Part shown: positions 30,401-42,057 of the stretch, one piece after another
Position numbering within the stretch: position 1 is the first letter of the stretch
How the letters are laid out: each line of letters opens with the position of its first letter
NCBI GenBank assembly: GCA_036873135.1
Contig: JAPTYO010000008.1
Location: 35,660,819-35,724,818 of the forward strand
Origin: Clarkia xantiana subsp. parviflora
Lineage: Eukaryota > Streptophyta > Magnoliopsida > Myrtales > Onagraceae
Direction: 5' to 3'
Length of the DNA stretch: 64,000 nucleotides
Program-made: the position numbers and the translations under genes
The notes under the pieces: model-generated
Database searches by the model: none
Told to the model about the DNA's origin: nothing
The model's input: only the letters and a program-made list of their open reading frames with translations

Positions 30401-33137
30401 GTTACTCTTTCGCACCAGGACTGGATTAGCAACCCAAGTCTGGAATCGGAGCTCCTTGATGAATCCAGCGTCAAGCAGTCTGCCCACCTCTTGCTGGATC
30501 GCGATCCTCTTGTCCGCGCCCATCCGACGCCTTCTCTGCGCGATAGGCTTGATCGCGGGGTCTATCTTCAGCTCGTGCACTATCACGTCGGGGCTGATTC
30601 CTGGCATATCACTCGGGGACCAGGCAAACAGCTCCTTAAACTCTTTCAGGAGCTCGATCAGTTCTCGGGCTCTTTCTTCCAACAAAGCAGACCCGATCTT
30701 CACCTTCCTCTGCGGTCCATCAATCTCAACCTCCTTCAGGTCCTCCATGGGGGCGGGACGCCCATACTCCTCTCGAGGATCGGCATCAGTCTGAAGGACA
30801 GTCATGGCTTCCCTCCTTCTCCTTCGGGTAGCATTAACATAGCATTTTCGCGACGCCACTTGATCACCCTTGACCTCTCCAACTCCGTTGTCAGTCGGGA
30901 ACTTCATCTTTTGGTGGACCGTCGAGGCGACTGCCATGAGAGGGTTGATAGTGGTCCTCCCGATAATAGCGTTGTATGCCCCCGCAGACTCCACTACGAC
31001 GAAATCTACGTCTCGCTTCTCCATCTTCCAGCCACTACCAAACTCTACTGGTAAGGTAATCATTCCCAACGGGTAAGAAGTGGAACCAGAGAATCCCACC
31101 ATCGGGAAGTCCACCTGTGTCAGGTCCTTTTTCGTCTTTCCCATGGCTTCCAGAGCGTCCATGAAAAGGATGTCGGAAGAGCTCCCTCCGTCTATCAGGA
31201 TCCGCTTCATCTCGAATCCATCTACGTCCAGGGTCACGACCAAGGCGTCGTCGTGAGGGCTCTCCACACCTACTAGATCGTCCGCCGAGAAAGAAATCAC
31301 CATTTCCTCCTTCAGAGTCCACGACCGGGACCTTTTGCCTAACACCACCGCGGCAGATATGCGGGAAGCGTAGTTCTCCCGAGAAGCAGAGGTATCACCT
31401 CCCGCCGCCATTCCTCCGTGGATGACGTTGATAGTTCCCCGCCTCTCCTTGCGGGCACCCGACCCTGAGGCTTCTTGCTCAACCTTTTTCTTCTTCGGGG
31501 ATCGGTCGCGGGACTTGGAACGGGACCGCGATCGACTTTTAGAGCGAGATCGGCACCTTCCCCTTCCGACGAACTCTTTTAACTTCCCTTTTTGGATCAG
31601 CTTCTCAATTTCCTTCTTCAGCTCCCGAAAGTTTTCAGTGTCGTGACCATTGGCTCGATGGTAGCGACAGTAACGGTCAGGGCGGCCTCCTAGAAATTCG
31701 CCTTCTTTTCTCGGAGGGTATCGGGCGAGACCCTGCCGATCCATCACAGCTAGCACAGAAGTCATCGAGCTATTGATGGGAACGGCCCGACCTTCTCGAT
31801 TGTCCTTCCTAGGGGGACGCTTATCTTCTCTTTTCTCGGGGCGACCACGGTTTCTACTCCCCTCCGACTTGTCGCTCCCTTTGCGCTCATCCGATAGCTT
31901 GGACGATGGTTTTCCCCTTCCCGACCTCGGGGGATCGAGCTCTCCGGCAGCAATCTTCGACTCCTGGACGTCGATTTGCTGTTTCACCCTCGCTTGCAGG
32001 GCCTCCATACTCCACACAGCCTTCGCAGCTACACTGTGCATCAAGTCGGAACCGTACGGAGCGCTCAAGTTCCGCAGGAAAGTACGGATGGTCTCTCCCT
32101 CCGATATCTCTTCATCGATCTCTGCGTCACTGGCAGTGAATCGTTGGTAGTAATATGCCAACGATTCGTCGGGCCTCTGCACCACCTGGGTCAGGGACCT
32201 TACACTCTTCAGAAGGCGCCTCCGACCTTGATACTGTTTGATAAACCGATCGTGCATGTCCGCCCAGCACGTAATGCATCCTGGTGGGAGGCTGAAAAAC
32301 CAAGTCATGGCCCTTTCTCCCAAAGTAATCGGGAACAGCGAACACACGAGGTCGTCGTTCGAGGTCCTTCCCATGCAAGCCTGGACATGCCTCTGAATAT
32401 GGCGAACCAGGTCTCCTTCACCATCGTACTCCTTGATGGTCGGGATGCCTAGCCCTGGCGGGGCGACCGTATCCAACAGCCGCGGAATGAAAGGATGGCT
32501 GGATCGATCCCTCAACTCCGATGTCATCTGCTTCTGGTCACCCATGCAGATGTTGACGATCTTCACCACCTGATCGGGGGTGATGGGGCCATTCAGGGGA
32601 ATGGTCCTGTTTTGCACCAGTCCTGGGCCGTCGACCACGAATTTCTCCAGGTGCGCCGGTTCTTTACCCTTACTCTTGGGCGGAACCTCCTGAACCTCTT
32701 GTTCTTCTGGGACCACCCTCGGGGGGGGGGGGGGGTGGAGGTAATCCTTCTCGCGGAGGCAACTCCTCCGCCCTCCTGGCGGCTTCTCTCTTGTCCAGCA
32801 AGGCTTCCATGGCAGCCAAGAACATGGGCATAGCATCTGCTACTGCCTTGGCCAATTCCGAGTTCGAAGACGACCCTTCTTCCTTTCGCGGGACTCTTTC
32901 TCCTCCGTGGCCCACCGGGTTTGGGGGAGCCTCATCTTCATCCCTACGTGGGATATCCTGCCTGTTCATCTCCGTGTCTCGGACTGAGACCTCATAACCG
33001 TCACCCTGCCCCCCTGTCTGGGAAAGAGCGGGGTTCTCACCTTGTTCAGCAACACGTTCTGGCAACTGGGAATTCATAGTTCCTGCGGGACGGGAACTGC
33101 CAGCCTGAACTTGCTTCTTCTTGCCACCACCGGCCAT
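27458..33137 (-). pseudogene. Tat-3 gag-pol polyprotein with one frameshift and two stops
   Basis: The start is ATG at 33137 (MAGGGKKKQ); an upstream ATG at 33191 lies in the primer site and is less likely. Gag has an acidic N-terminus, a Pro-run at the G15 tract (32721-32735) where the frame changes, then a Retrotrans_gag core (about 32420-32000). A CRYHRANGHDTENF zinc-finger-like motif lies near 31650. Protease has RILIDGGSSSDIL (about 31180). Reverse transcriptase has FRDLNKACPKDCYPLPRID and YVDDMLVKS (about 30090). RNase H follows, then a second RNase H (MYTDGSSSVEGSGAGFVL, about 29190-29140) as in Tat elements. Integrase has an HHCC finger, IDLVGPLPQAKG, SDNGPPFNG and NGQVESANK. Stops: TAG at 30191-30193 in reverse transcriptase and TAA at 29474-29476 after the first RNase H. 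Confidence 0.93.
32721..32735 (-). repeat. G15 tract causing the Tat-3 gag frame change
   Basis: A run of 15 G (C on the coding strand) encodes the proline run of gag. The upstream gag frame and the downstream frame are out of register across it, so a one-base length change here explains the split. Confidence 0.85.
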
Positions 33138-33171
33138 TGATCTGGTAGAAGCTATCTTGACTTTTCGTAAG

Positions 33172-33191
33172 CTTCCCACAGACGGCGCCAA
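33172..33191 (-). promoter_or_regulatory. Tat-3 primer-binding site
   Basis: TTGGCGCCGTCTGTGGGAAG on the minus strand directly adjoins the 5' LTR; this is a form common in plant Tat-type gypsy elements. Confidence 0.88.
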
Positions 33192-33954
33192 TGTTGGATC
33201 ACGGGTGAAGCTCCGTTACGTCCTTGACGGAATGCTCTGGACTCCTGGGCTCCGAGCAATCCTGCAAAAGGGGATGACCTGGGTGGTGACCCAGAATCCC
33301 TCTCCGATGCTTAAATGAGTATGTGATCAATGGGGTGGTAAGCAAAAAGTCTAAGTTCGTATTAGATGATTAGGGTTTTCTGAGGTAACTTCCTCCTTTA
33401 TATAGGAGGGGAAGTTACTCAGTTACCTGTGGCCATGATTGGCCGTTTTTCCCATGATTCCGTGTATCTCGCCACGATTCCGTATATCTCGTTAGGGATT
33501 CCGTAGATTTCGCCCCACGCTCCGCGTATCTTACCCATACTCCGCGTATCTCGGGCACGCCCTGCGTATCTCGGGGGGCTTATCTATATCTTTAACCGTC
33601 TTCCACTACTCTATCTAGTAGGCGGGTTTCTCGGTCTTTGTCCTCTGATCACAAGTCATGACTCCTGTCGGGGACTCCAGAGTTGTCTCATTCTTGGTCA
33701 CCACCCAGGACCTTCAGTCTCTACGGGACAGGTCCAGCCTCTGCGGGGCTTTATTATCGGGGTCTTTACTAAGGCATATCGGGGCCTGCTAAGAGGCTTC
33801 CTGTCGGGAGCATCTAGCTCATGTGTCGGGGCCGCTATCATCGGGACCCTTCATATTGGGCCTTTGGGCCCTCCAGGCCTTTCACGAGGCCCACTGGACC
33901 TATTCGCCGTCCACTGGCTGTTAACAGGGCTAACGATTCCATCGGAGCCCATCA
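33192..33954 (-). repeat. Tat-3 5' LTR
   Basis: 763 bp. It has a minus-strand TATATAAAGGAGG box at about 33392-33405 and the leader motif at 33301-33316. It differs from the 3' LTR mainly by about 8 bases of insertion plus scattered substitutions. Confidence 0.93.
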
Positions 33955-33959
33955 GGGCT

Positions 33960-34082
33960 AAAGATATTATTGATAGATTTAATTGCCTAAAAGATTGAGA
34001 TCATATATTGTCAGTATATTTGTTACCCTATTTAAGATATTTACAACAAATATATATATATAAATAAATATATATATATATA
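33960..34082 (+). other. CopX-1 leader, second piece
   Basis: A short AT-rich continuation of the CopX-1 leader between Tat-3 and CopY-1, ending in a (TA)n tract. Confidence 0.55.
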
Positions 34083-34328
34083 TATAGATAGGATAGGATA
34101 TTATGATTGCACAATACTAACACAATACTTGTTGTGTTGTGTTTGCACAATGCTTGTGCATGTCTACACAATGCTTGTGCCTTAGTAGTGTTTTACTCAT
34201 TTCCTATGTACGTAGCTAACTTAGTATATATAGTTAGTTAGATCATATTGTACAAACTGATTTGGAGTTATGTGAATACAATCATTCATTTCTACTCTAA
34301 ATCCTCTCAAGAACTCAAGAAGCTTATA
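34083..34328 (+). repeat. CopY-1 5' LTR
   Basis: 246 bp. It contains repeated TTGCACAATGCTTGTG-type words and a GTATATATAG box at about 34224. Confidence 0.88.
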
Positions 34329-34340
34329 TGGTATCAGAGC
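34329..34340 (+). promoter_or_regulatory. CopY-1 primer-binding site (initiator Met tRNA)
   Basis: TGGTATCAGAGC directly follows the LTR, as in most plant copia elements. Confidence 0.92.
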
Positions 34341-34876
34341 CACGGCGAGGCTTACTTGACGGCCAAGCTTGCTATGGATCTTGGATTTGCAGCACTGGAT
34401 CTTCATTCTGAGCTTCGAATTTGCTTCTATTCTTGATTAAGACTTCTTGTAAGTGTTCTTGGATTGAGATCTGTTCGTTTTTCAGCTCAATTGGATCAGA
34501 TTACTCGCTGTTCTGTTCTTGTTGGTTCGTTTCTTCGATCGCAAGCTAGCATCGATTACGTGTTGAATCTGGTTTTCTACTGCATTACGATTGAGATTTT
34601 CTTCAAATTGAATCAGTTGCGATACTTTCTGTGGTGATGCGACATTGTTTGCTGTTACGAATCGTTGCGTAGCTGCATTCTCAGTTCTAAGCTCAGTTTT
34701 GCCTGCGATTCTGGATTTCTTTGTGTTGCTTTCTTTACGCGTGATTCTAGCTGCGAATATGGATTAGATGTTGCTGCATTGATCTGATTCTGTCATTGGA
34801 TAGCTAATTCAACCGTATTTTGGCTGTGGATTAAAGGATTTAGTACACTGCCATTGTTGTGACTTTCTCTGGTATT
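34341..34876 (+). other. CopY-1 5' leader
   Basis: About 540 bases of T-rich untranslated sequence between the primer site and the gag start. No further feature is seen. Confidence 0.6.
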
Positions 34877-37800
34877 ATGGCTGAAAACACCATTGAGGAT
34901 CCATTGTATCTTTATCCCTCGGACACAACTGGCTTGATGTTGATTCCTTTTCAACTTCATGGCTCAACTAACTACCATGCTTGGAGCACTGCCATGATGG
35001 AAGGTCTCTTAGTCAAGAACAAACTTGGCTTCATTGATGGAACCTTTGCTAGAATGGATGTTCCTATGGGACAAAGGCTTAGGTGGGACAGGGTAAACGC
35101 AATTGTGAAGGCTTGGTTAAGGAACACAGTTGCTAAGGAGCTTGTGAATGGCTTAGTTTACAACTCCGCTGCTCAGTCCATTTGGAGTGATCTCAAGGAC
35201 ATGTTTGATAAGGTTGATGGAACTCAAATCTTCCAATTGACTAGGGAGATTTATCAAACATCTCAAGGTGTTATGTCCATCACTGAGTACTTTGCTAAAA
35301 TGAAGCAATTATGGGATGCTCTAAACTCCATTGATTATATGTTTTTGGAGTGCCCAACTGACTTGAAGATTGTTAATGACCACAAGGAGAAGCAAAAGCT
35401 GATTGCATTTCTTTTGGGACTTAATGACTCCTTTGCACATGTGAGGAGTAGTCTTTTGATGAGGCAGCCTCTTCCTTCTCTAAGTGTGGCATTTTCAGTG
35501 CTTGTGCAAGAAGAGAGTCAGAGGGCAATTGCTGAATCCATTGGTGATATTGGTGAGTCCACTTCTTTGTATTCCATGAGGAATCCTGCCTACAATTCTA
35601 GGAATGGCAATTCTGGCTCTAGGTTTGATTCAGGCAGGAAAATATTCTCAAGTCAAGGTGGTGGGAATGATAGGCCATCCAAAGCTGAGAAAGCTACTTG
35701 GAAGTGAACCTTTTGTGACAAGATGGGTCACAAAGAGGATACTTGCTTCAAGAAGTTTGGTTATCCTCCAAATTTCAAGAGAAGGATCACCTCTGCCAAT
35801 GCTAGTCTTGATGAAGGCCCTTCCAATTTGGTGGAGCAAATTGTGGCAGGTGACAAGAGGATCTTTCATGGGACTCTTGATAAGAGGGCGCTTCACATTG
35901 GGGTTGAGAAAAGGGTCAAGCATGTAGCTGCACAGAATGACTTTGATCCCCTTGTCTATGAGGGTGATGATCACTCACATGTGAATATGGAAGGTACAAC
36001 ATTGCCTTCTTCTATGACTTGGATTGTGGATTCAGGGGCCACAAATCACATTACTCACCAGATGGAATGGTTGCACAATTTGAGAAGGACTGATTCCACA
36101 AATCAGTTTGTTCATTTGCCCAGTGGACACAAGTGTATAGTGACTCATATTGGAAGTTGCTCTTTCTCTGGTTTCACCTTGGATGATATTCTCTTAGTCC
36201 CTGATTTCAAGTTTAACTTGATCTCAGTGTCTAATCTTCCAAATCAACTACATTGTAAAGTGATATTCACTTTTTATCATGTCTTGATTCGGGGCCAAGC
36301 TGGGAGGCCTGTGGTGATTGGTGAAAGAGCTAAGGGACTCTATTTGCTAAAGGAAGCAATACCTTCAAGTGCAAGAAAGGTGATGGCTGCTCCTTCCATT
36401 TCAACTAATAAAGTGGATGCTTGGACTTGGCACAAGAGACTGGGACATGTTTCAACTTCACACATGGATCATTTGAAGAATAAACTGAATTTGAATGAAT
36501 CCATTGATTGTATCAAACAATGTACTCTTTGCCCTTTGGCCAAGAAAACTAGATTGTCTTTTCCTATTAGCTCTTCTCATGCTTCTACACCTTTTGCCTT
36601 AATAAGGTTCCTACCATCAAAGGTTATCAATATTTTCTCACAATAGTGGATGACTTCTCAAGGGCTACTTGGGTGTTTTTGATGAGATCCAAGAGTGACA
36701 CCTTTCTTCATATAAAGAGCTTCTTGATGATGGTTAAGACTCAGTTTGGAACAGAGGTCAAGGCAGTGAGAAGTGACAATGGAGGTGAGTTCATTAACTC
36801 AAATTGCAAGGATCATTTCCTTCAATTGGGTATTATGCAACAAACTAGTTGTGTGCACACTCCTCAGCAAAGTGGAAGAGTGGAGCGCAAGCATAGACAA
36901 ATTTTGAATATTGCAAGGGACATTAGATTTCAAGCATCCATGCCAATCAAGTATTGGGGTTATACAGTCCTAGCTGCTTGTTACTTGATCAACAGATTGC
37001 CTTCTTCTTCCTTGCATTTCAAGTCACCTATGGAGGTGCTCTATGGAAAGGTTCCTTCCATTGAGCATTTGAGGATTATTGATTGCTTATGTTTTACTAC
37101 CAAATTGGCCAACTCAGATAAATTTGGCACAAGGGCTGAGCCTTGTGTTTTCATGGGGTACTCAACATCTCAAAAGGGATACCTTTTGATGAGTATTTCA
37201 ACCTCAACTTTCCAAGTGTCTCGGGATGTTGTTTTTCATGAACATATATTTCCTTTCAGTATGTCAAGGGATGATTTGAGGCACTTGTTGCCTTCTTACT
37301 TGGATTCCAAGTCTCACTCTTACCTTGATTTTGATTCTGGTTCCCATCAAACTCCTATTGATTCTTCTCAGATGTTTGAAGAAGAAAGCATTGTTCAGCC
37401 ACCAATCATTATAGATGATGCTCCTCAAGTGCCAATTCAAGCTCCTCCTTTGAGGAGAAGTGCAATGCTTGCTCAATTATCTTCCCCTCAAGTGCCTACT
37501 TTGAGGAGAAGTGCTAGATTGGCTCAACTGAGGGCTTCTTCATCTTCTTCCAATGTTGTCTTTGGAATGGAGAGATACATTTCCTATGATCATTTAAGTC
37601 CAAATTTCACTTGCTTTCTAGCTGCCATTGACAAGATCAAGGAGCCTACCACTTATAGGCAGGCTGTTAAAGACTCAAATTGGGTGATTGCCATGAAGGA
37701 GGAGATCACAGCTGTTCAAGATAATCAGACATGGAAGGTTGTTGATTTACCTCATGGAAAGTCTACCATTGGATGCAAGTGGGTGTACAAAGTGAAGTAC

Positions 37801-39242
37801 AACTCTAATGGTTCGATTGAAAGGTATAAGGCAAGGTTAGTTGCCAATGGGTTTACTCAAGTAGAAGGTACTGATTTCAATGAGACTTTCTCCCCTGTTG
37901 TGAAGATGACCACAGTGAGAATTGTGTTGGCAATGGCAGCAGCTTATTATGGGGCTTGTTTCACATGGATTTGAACAATGCTTTTCTACAAGGTAACTTA
38001 CATGAAGAGGTTTTTATGGATATACCTAAAGGCTTTGATTCAGCTATGTCACCTAGTGGGGCACCTAGGAGAGTTTGCAAGCTATTGAAGTCTCTCTATG
38101 GTCTCAAACAGGCTTCAAGGCAATGGAACATCAAGCTTACACATACATTGGTGAAGAATGGTTATCATCACAGTGCTTCTGATCATTCCTTGTTCACCAA
38201 GATTGAGGAGAGGGTGTTTCTTCTCATATATGTGGATGATTTGCTTACTATTGGCTCAATTGAGAGATTAATTAGCCATTTGAAGTCCACCCTTCAGTCT
38301 CATTTCAAACTCAAAGATTTGGGGAACTTGAGATATTTTTTGGGTTTGGAAATTGCTAGATCACATGAAGGGTTAATCATCAATCAAAGAAAGTATGCTG
38401 TTGAGTTGATTGAAGAAGCTGGATTGGGAGCTGCCAGACCTACTGAGACTCTTATGGAGTTCAACACCAAGCTCACTACTTATGAGTATGATAAGGCAAC
38501 TAATTCCAATTTGGATGATTTTCGACTTGAAGATGCTACTTCTTATAGAAGACTTATTGGTAAGCTTCTCTACTTGACTATGACTAGGCCAGATATCTTT
38601 TTCTCTGTGCAAAGGTTGAGTCAATTTGTTGATAAACCTAAGAAGTCCCATTTTGATACTGCCTTAAGGGTGATTAGATACATCAAGGGTTGCCCTGGAC
38701 AAGGTCTTATGTATCCTTCCACCAACAAGCTTGATCTCAGCCTCTTTTGTGATTCAGATTGGGCAGCTTGTCCTTTTAGAAGGAAGTCTGTGAGTGCCTA
38801 TTGTGTTAGGCTTGGGGATGCTATGGTGAGTTGGAAAGTGAAGAAACAAGACACCATTTCTTTGTCAAGTGCTGAGGCAGAGTATAGGTGCTTGAGAGTA
38901 GCTATTCAGGAAGCTTTGTGGATTGGCAGGCTGTTGAAGGAGTTGGGAGTTCAAGTTACCTTACCAATTCCTATTTTCACTGATAGTGAGTCAGCTGTGA
39001 AGATGGCCAAGAACCCCATGTTTCATGAGAGAGCAAAGCACATTGAGCTTGATTGCCATTTCACTAGGCATCACATTGAGTCAGGAGCCATTGTTGCTAT
39101 CCATGTTGCTTCAAGGGATCAAGTAGCTGACTTGCTCACCAAGGCTTTGGTGAAGAGGCAGCACATTGCTCTCCTCAAATTATATGGGATAAAAGATGTG
39201 TTCCATGAAAAGGGAGGAGATGAGAAAGGTGGGGGAATATAG
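34877..39242 (+). pseudogene. CopY-1 gag-pol polyprotein, lightly damaged
   Basis: Starts MAENTIEDPLYLY at 34877, with the copia gag core FQLHGSTNYHAWSTAMMEGL. A TGA at 35705-35707 stands where the first Cys of the zinc knuckle should be, just before FCDKMGHKEDTCF. Protease has WIVDSGATNHIT (about 36020-36055). The gag-pre-integrase region WHKRLGHVS is at about 36430. Integrase then jumps from HASTPFALI to a frame reading VPTIKGYQYFLTIVDDFSR, so the stretch bearing the first catalytic Asp is deleted near 36600. SDNGGEF and GRVERKHR keep the other two acids. Reverse transcriptase has a one-base frameshift near 37950, then FHMDLNNAFLQG and IYVDDLL. RNase H has LFCDSDWAACPFRRKS, SSAEAEY and TDSESA. 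Confidence 0.93.
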
Positions 39243-39462
39243 GATACTATGGATACTATGTTTGCACAATACTAACACAATACTTGTTGTGCTGTGTTTG
39301 CACAATGCTTGTGCATTAGTAGTGTTTTACTCCTTTCATATGTACGTAGCTAACTTAGTATATATAGTTAGTTAGATCATATTGTACAAACTGATTTGGA
39401 GTTCTGTGAATACAATCATTCATTTCTACTCTAAATCCTCTCAAGAACTCAAGAAGCTTATA
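39238..39462 (+). repeat. CopY-1 3' LTR
   Basis: 225 bp, preceded by the polypurine tract and overlapping the end of the polyprotein frame by a few bases. It matches the 5' LTR apart from small indels near the start and in the TTGCAC repeats. Confidence 0.88.
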
Positions 39463-39578
39463 ATATATATATATATTATATAATGTGCCAATTTTTACAT
39501 ATATATATATATATATTTGTTGATTGATTTAATATTATAGATATCTTAGTAATAAATATACATATGTTATATTATTGG

Positions 39579-39624
<46 letters not shown>

Positions 39625-40404
39625 ATATTGGAAATTATTTTATATATTTAATGTTACTTGGTGGTTAAGTTAAATATTTTTGGACTTTAAAACCATACTT
39701 TGGCCACAAGTAAACATTTCGGTCCAACCTTTGAAATTTTAATTATTGGGCCGGTCAAATATGTCAAACCGGGACGGATTTAAATCGAACCGGGTTTTCT
39801 CAATCGGTTCGACCTAGTCGGGTCGGGTCGAAACGGGGTAATTAAGTGGATCCAACTGAACCGGTTTTGTGTGTTGAACCGAACTGAACCCTATTTTATT
39901 GGACTGGTTCAGACCGAACCAGATTTTAAAATTAAAACCAGACCGAAACGAACCGTATTTTAAACCGGACCGAACCGAACCAGATTTATCCGAACTGGAT
40001 TTTTCAGACCAGACCGAAATGGACTAAACCGGACCGAAATTGACTGAACCGAAATGATTTTCAAAACCCAATTCAAGATAATTAAATAAAATAGGGTGGT
40101 CAAGTTTTAAAATCCAAATGTTTTTTAGCCTCTAAATGGACTACACAGTGCTCATAGGGTTGCTAACTGTTATGCCTTTTTTCGATTATGGGGATGAATC
40201 TCGGAGATACATGTTTTTGGGACAGGATTAATTAGAGGACTGAGTTGCAATTGTTTAATATTCAATATATATATATATATTAATGCATGATTAGAAATAT
40301 TTTATTGACTTAGTCAAGCTAGTTGGATATTGCATTTTGTGGGCAGAGCCCTGGTTAAATATATGGAATGCGCACTAGGATAGACATGTTGTGATGGTTG
40401 GAAA
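39463..40404 (+). other. CopX-1 leader, third piece
   Basis: AT-rich tract with (TA)n at about 39582-39621, then an ACCGAACC-rich stretch (39765-40060), then ATTATGGGGATGAATCTC and the GTCAAGCTAG...TGGATAT region. The same order occurs in CopX-2 (minus strand, about 47230 to 46690) and CopX-3 (60705-61250). No coding sequence is seen. It ends at the CopX-2 insertion site. Confidence 0.7.
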
Positions 40405-40986
40405 TGTTGGATTACGGGGACGTAATACTACGGAATGCTAAACGTGTACTAGCAAGAAATCTAATCTACGCAGCGGAATTAGTACACATACCTTTTAGCT
40501 TTCCTGCTAAAGAACGATGTGGAGGGAGTTCTGATCCTCCGGTCGGAACCACGTGCAAGTTCTTCGTTAGAAGAAGTCCCACGCGATGTAGCTCCACAAC
40601 AAGACCTCTGATCGATTCTTCAACGGAGATGGAACCTCGGACTTGATGATGATGGTTCCGAAAATATTAGACTAAGGGAAACAAGTGTTCTCAATGGAGA
40701 TCCTTGTTATTATGAATGAGTGAATAAACCCTTAGCAGACACCCTTATATATATAGTATTGGTGGAGTTGCCAAAGGGCAACTCCAACCCATGTGGTACT
40801 ATAGGCCGGCCGAATTGCATGTTAAAGGGGGAGGCCCAATTTTGGGCCTCCCTTGTAAATTACTAGTTGGATTTGGCCCAATTAGCCCAATATGACAATT
40901 ACCCAATTTAACTTAGGTAAATCCCTAATTAACGAGCTCCTATTAACGAGCCCGTTAATCTATACGGTTACACAATAGTATCAACA
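40405..40986 (-). repeat. CopX-2 3' LTR
   Basis: 582 bp, ending GTATCAACA. A TATA box on the minus strand lies near 40745-40760. Confidence 0.88.
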
Positions 40987-42057
40987 TCTCAGTCTTCAGT
41001 CTTCGTCTCCGTCTCCGAATAGTTCATACGAGGCTTGCCGTGCGACCGGCGGATACGACGGGCATCGTGCTACTCATCTGTTAGGAGTATTGTAGCGCCC
41101 GCAGAACATTGATTCCCTTTCATGAACCAAACCTGTTTGAAATAAAACTATGTACCGCACTGTATCCTTGGTCAACTGTTAATTCTCCAATTGTCCAGTT
41201 TTCCACAAATGAATACTTCTCCAGGGCATCCGTACAAGTGTTCACAACCTTCAACTAATATCCGGTTGGCGGCCACCTAGTGAACACGAGAGTCGGTGAA
41301 TTAAAGGTGAACTTGACCATCCCCATCGCTTATACCCTTAGTCTGAATCAACCAGTTTCCAAGACGTGGTCACTTGGCTGTTTTCTTTGGCACTACGCTC
41401 GTACGCCGGGAAGCGAACTTTGAGCCAGACCTTGGATATAAGTTCTGAGCCCGTGAGGACACTTTGGATGCCTCTTCATAAGGCATCCGGGATCAATCAC
41501 ACGCTCAAGGTGAAGAAGTATGCGCCCTTTGAATCACAAGGATTCTAGCTAGCACAACCGAGCATGACCCTGTGGTCGTATATGGCACGCGCAGTATGAA
41601 GCACGTGTCGATAGCACACCTGGAAAAGCCAGGGATGGGATATGTCAATAATGCTATCGCAGAATCTCTCATCTGGCCTTGAATGTGATATATAGTGTTG
41701 GACAAAGTCCAACTCGGCGATTTACAAAACGAAGATTAAGTCATGCTGTTAAGCGTGATAATGTTATCGTTTTGTTTAATCAGGTTTATCCCCCTGATTC
41801 TTAGCCAATCTTGTTATGGTAGAGGTCCTCTCTCCTTACAAGATGACCGTGCCTGTGTGACGAGGCAAGGTTCACATTCGACATAATTTTGGTGGAAGAA
41901 TTTTACTTCTTCCTATGACTTAGTTTATAGACCGTAAAATCCGATGTTGTTAATCATTATGACGTCGATAAATCATAAACTCAAATTTCAATTCTTTTAT
42001 TCAATTGAAACATAATTTCAAATGTCAAAATGTTATCACTTTTACAAGCCACACAGT
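40987..42057 (-). other. CopX-2 region between pol and the 3' LTR
   Basis: About 1.1 kb without a recognised domain. Part of it (41265-41640) is the reverse complement of 53000-53388 in CopX-1, so it is a normal long 3' segment of the family and not a later insertion. Confidence 0.6.

Larger units (their letters stand above)
22711..33954 (-). mobile_element. Tat-3: complete 11.2-kb Tat-lineage gypsy element
   Basis: LTRs lie at 22711-23465 and 33192-33954. They start TGTTGGATCACGGG and end CGGAGCCCATCA on the plus strand. A perfect duplication, GGGCT, flanks the element (22706-22710 and 33955-33959). The primer site is at 33172-33191 and the purine tract at 23466-23478. Gag, protease, reverse transcriptase, two RNase H domains and integrase run leftward from 33137 to 27458, and the antisense gene runs rightward from 24111 to 26487. 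The LTRs differ by few changes, so insertion is relatively recent. Lesions in pol make it non-autonomous as read. Confidence 0.95.
34083..39462 (+). mobile_element. CopY-1: complete 5.4-kb Ty1/copia element with TATA-type LTR ends
   Basis: LTRs lie at 34083-34328 and 39238-39462. They begin TATAG and end CTTATA instead of the usual TG...CA; TATA is one of the rare non-canonical LTR end motifs reported in plants. The primer site TGGTATCAGAGC is at 34329-34340 and the purine tract AAAGGTGGGGGAA at about 39225-39237. ATATA duplications flank it (34078-34082 and 39463-39467), but they lie in TA-rich DNA and are weak evidence alone. The polyprotein is nearly full length with a few lesions. Confidence 0.92.

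Noticed and set aside
30293..32452. Plus-strand open frames opposite Tat-3 gag-pol
   Set aside because: They lie exactly opposite a well-recognised polyprotein and have no domain of their own; they are coding-strand shadows.
40455..40980. Small open frames in the CopX-2 LTRs (also 48316-48501)
   Set aside because: They lie in LTR sequence, differ between the two LTRs, and show no domain.
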